This document shows, in pieces, positions 62,436-64,000 of a DNA stretch of 64,000 nt. The notes beneath the pieces were generated by a model. The model was given only the letters and a program-made list of their open reading frames with translations, did not search any database and was not told where the DNA came from. The stretch comes from Candidatus Sphingomonas phytovorans. GTDB lineage: Bacteria > Pseudomonadota > Alphaproteobacteria > Sphingomonadales > Sphingomonadaceae. The translations under genes and the position numbers were made by a program. Every line of letters begins with the position of its first letter. Position 1 is the first letter of the stretch. The stretch covers positions 3,908,501-3,972,500 of the forward strand of contig CP119314.1 of NCBI GenBank assembly GCA_029202385.1, in the 5' to 3' direction.

Positions 62436-62684
62436 TGAATTCCCCCTTCGATAGGAAGGGAAATGCCGCACGGATGGTAAACGCGGAGTTAAGCATATTG
62501 CCATGGCGGCAAATTATTTCCGCCCGGCAGGAATGCGCCACCACAGGCCCCGGAAATGCACGGTTTCCGGCCGTGCCGTGCGAATTTACTTAATCGGCGT
62601 CGTTGCCGGTCGTTACCTTCCATGACGGCTCGGCCCTCCGCTTGGGGGCGGCGGGGATCGTCAGATCACAATGGAGTTCGGACA
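62436..62684. promoter_or_regulatory. Divergent promoter region between flbD-like gene and flagellin
   Basis: 249 bases holding the promoters of the fli operon and flagellin. I looked for GG-N10-GC sigma-54 elements and found only near matches (spacing 9), so no promoter is called. The last 30 bases carry the flagellin ribosome site. Confidence 0.5.
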
Positions 62685-63494
62685 ATGACTGTTATCGGAA
62701 CCAACGTTGCCGCGCTGCGCGCGACCAACGCGTCGAACGCGGCGTCGAAGGCGCTGCAGACCAGCATCGAGCGCCTGTCGACCGGCAAGCGCATCAACAG
62801 CGCGAAGGACGACGCGGCAGGGTCCGCCATCGCTTCCTCGCTGACCTCGCAGATCAAGGGCCAGACCCAGGCGATCCGCAACGCGAACGACGGCATCTCG
62901 CTGGCCCAGACCGCCGACGGCGCGCTGGGTGAAGTCACCAACATCCTGCAGCGCGTCCGCGAACTGTCGGTCCAGTCGGCGTCGGGCACCTATTCCGACG
63001 ACGACCGCAAGAACCTGCAGGTCGAAGTCAAGGAATTGGCGTCGCAGCTTTCGGACATCACGTCGAAGACCAACTTCAACGGCGTCACCCTGTTCGGCGC
63101 GAGCGACGTCACGATCAACATCCAGACCGGTTCGGGCTCGGCCGACCAGGTCGCGCTGAAGATCACCGCGCTCAACCTCACCAGCGTCGGCAGCATCGAC
63201 ATCTCCACCGCCGCCGGCGCCAAGAGCGCGCTCGACACGCTCGACACCTCGCTGCTGGCGGTCAACACGACCCGCTCGTCGATCGGCGCGGGCCAGAGCC
63301 GCCTTGAGTCGGTGGTCAACAACCTGACCAGCAACGTCGCCAACCTGACCGACGCGCGCAGCCGGATCGAGGATGTCGATTTCTCGACCGAGACGACCAA
63401 CCTCGCCAAGGCTCAGATCCTGAGCCAGGCATCGACGGCGCTGCTCGCCCAGGCGAACCAGAGCCAGCAGGGCGTGCTCTCCCTGCTCCGTTAA
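62685..63494 (+). CDS. fliC: Flagellin
   Basis: A 269-residue short flagellin, mostly the D0/D1 coiled-coil parts ([20 protein letters not shown]... and [26 protein letters not shown]) with a minimal central domain, as in alphaproteobacteria. Filament subunit exported by the fli apparatus. Followed by a strong terminator at 63578-63609. Unusual codon bias and high expression are likely. Confidence 0.97.
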   Translation: MTVIGTNVAALRATNASNAASKALQTSIERLSTGKRINSAKDDAAGSAIASSLTSQIKGQTQAIRNANDGISLAQTADGALGEVTNILQRVRELSVQSASGTYSDDDRKNLQVEVKELASQLSDITSKTNFNGVTLFGASDVTINIQTGSGSADQVALKITALNLTSVGSIDISTAAGAKSALDTLDTSLLAVNTTRSSIGAGQSRLESVVNNLTSNVANLTDARSRIEDVDFSTETTNLAKAQILSQASTALLAQANQSQQGVLSLLR

Positions 63495-63577
63495 TATCGG
63501 GAAACGGCCCCCGGCACCGCCCCCCATCGGGTGTCGGGGCCGACCGGGCTCTTCCCGCAAGGGCGGAGCAACCAGGA

Positions 63578-63609
63578 ACCCCGGCGGTCGCAGGACCGCC
63601 GGGGTTTTT
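63578..63609 (+). terminator. Rho-independent terminator after flagellin
   Basis: A perfect 12-bp stem ACCCCGGCGGTC/GACCGCCGGGGT with loop GCAG and a TTTTT tail, about 80 bp after the flagellin stop. Confidence 0.95.
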
Positions 63610-63617
63610 GTCGCGAC

Positions 63618-64000
63618 TCAGCCGCCCAGGAACGCTGCGTCGAACGCCACCGCGCCGGCCGGGTCGAACCGTATCGCGCGCCCCTCGCCCCGGCGGGCCC
63701 AGCCGGCCGCGATGACATGGTCGAGGATCGCCGCACCCAGCACGCCGCCGAGATGGCTTCGCCGCTCGCTCCAGTCGAGACAGGCCCGGCACAGCGGCCG
63801 CCGCGCCCGGCCGAGCCGCGCCACGTCGATGCCCAGGCGGCCGAGGAAGCCGGCGCCCGCAGGCGTCACTGCCGGAGAATCCCCGCCGGCGATCAGGCCG
63901 TTCCGGGTAAAGGCCTGCATCAGCGCCACGGCCCGCTCCCCCGCGAGATGATCGTAGCAGATACGTGCCTCGCGCAGCGCAGCATCATTCGGGCCGGTCC
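63618..64000 (-). CDS. ArsR-type winged-helix regulator, C-terminal part (5' end outside window)
   Basis: On the minus strand the frame runs from the right edge to the TGA at 63618; about 127 residues are visible (..PNDAALREARICYDHLAGERAVALMQAF...). ICYDHLAGERAVAL and RPLCRACLDWSERRSHLGGVLGAAIL match the C-terminal part of ArsR-family regulators with conserved Cys/His. The Cys pair may bind metal. The DNA-binding domain lies outside. The start at 63929 would truncate the conserved CYDHLAG motif, so the gene is taken to continue beyond the window. Confidence 0.8.
   Translation of the reverse strand, partial: TGPNDAALREARICYDHLAGERAVALMQAFTRNGLIAGGDSPAVTPAGAGFLGRLGIDVARLGRARRPLCRACLDWSERRSHLGGVLGAAILDHVIAAGWARRGEGRAIRFDPAGAVAFDAAFLGG

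Noticed and set aside
62436..62684. Sigma-54 promoter of flagellin/fli operon
   Set aside because: GG and GC pairs with spacing of 9 or more, but none with the canonical GG-N10-GC in a good context.
1..64000. tRNA, rRNA, CRISPR, phage, insertion sequences
   Set aside because: I found no tRNA cloverleaf, rRNA block, regularly spaced repeats, transposase or integrase by reading the sequence and proteins; a covariance-model search was not possible.

Overview
The window is a high-GC chromosomal stretch from an alphaproteobacterium of the Sphingomonadales (Sphingomonas-like). The signs are large TonB-dependent receptors, many TAT and lipoprotein exports, a TPR-sulfotransferase, the argH/lipoprotein/lysA arrangement, and a short-flagellin flagellar cluster with a FlbD-type regulator. 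I saw no rRNA, tRNA, CRISPR array, phage or IS element.

Region 1 (1-18.3 kb) looks like a phospholipid/phosphonate scavenging region. After the C-terminus of a TpsB-type outer-membrane transporter and a truncated gntR copy come a HutC/UTRA-type GntR regulator, a PhnZ-like HD oxygenase, and a tight plus-strand operon. That operon encodes a TAT-exported phosphocholine-type phospholipase C, a PAP2 acid phosphatase, a DUF5690 transporter, a TIGR03364 FAD oxidoreductase and phosphonoacetaldehyde hydrolase (PhnX). Facing it is a minus-strand operon of a TonB-dependent receptor, a sulfotransferase, two Asp/Asn-beta-hydroxylase-like proteins and a TPR-sulfotransferase. A second phospholipase C gene is divergent from the receptor. 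A palindrome close to TGGTCTATACCA occurs five times, before the regulator, the HD/phospholipase pair, the transporter, the receptor and the second phospholipase. This suggests one regulon joining lipid head-group release, aminophosphonate catabolism and an uncharacterised surface-modification operon.

Region 2 (18.3-41.3 kb) starts with a lower-GC secreted protein and a small membrane ORF. It continues as a catabolic island: an FCD-type GntR regulator, two PQQ dehydrogenases, three small c-type cytochromes, an SMP-30 lactonase, a bicupin, two MFS carriers, a CaiB-type CoA-transferase, a crotonase-like protein lacking the usual glutamates, a succinate-semialdehyde-type dehydrogenase, an iron alcohol dehydrogenase, an amidohydrolase and a second TonB receptor. 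A nonamer, ATATGATAT, lies before three of its transcription units, with a variant before the regulator gene. The substrate is unknown; the enzymes fit an alcohol/lactone route toward succinate semialdehyde.

Region 3 (41.3-46.5 kb) is housekeeping: tlpA-like, argH, a small lipoprotein, lysA, a siroheme-synthase N-domain protein and a CorA/ZntB transporter. Region 4 (46.5-63.5 kb) is one long minus-strand flagellar operon from the sigma-54 regulator and fliE through fliFGHIJKLMNOPQR, flhB, fliD and fliS to a response regulator, with flagellin divergent. The window ends in an ArsR-type regulator cut by the right edge.
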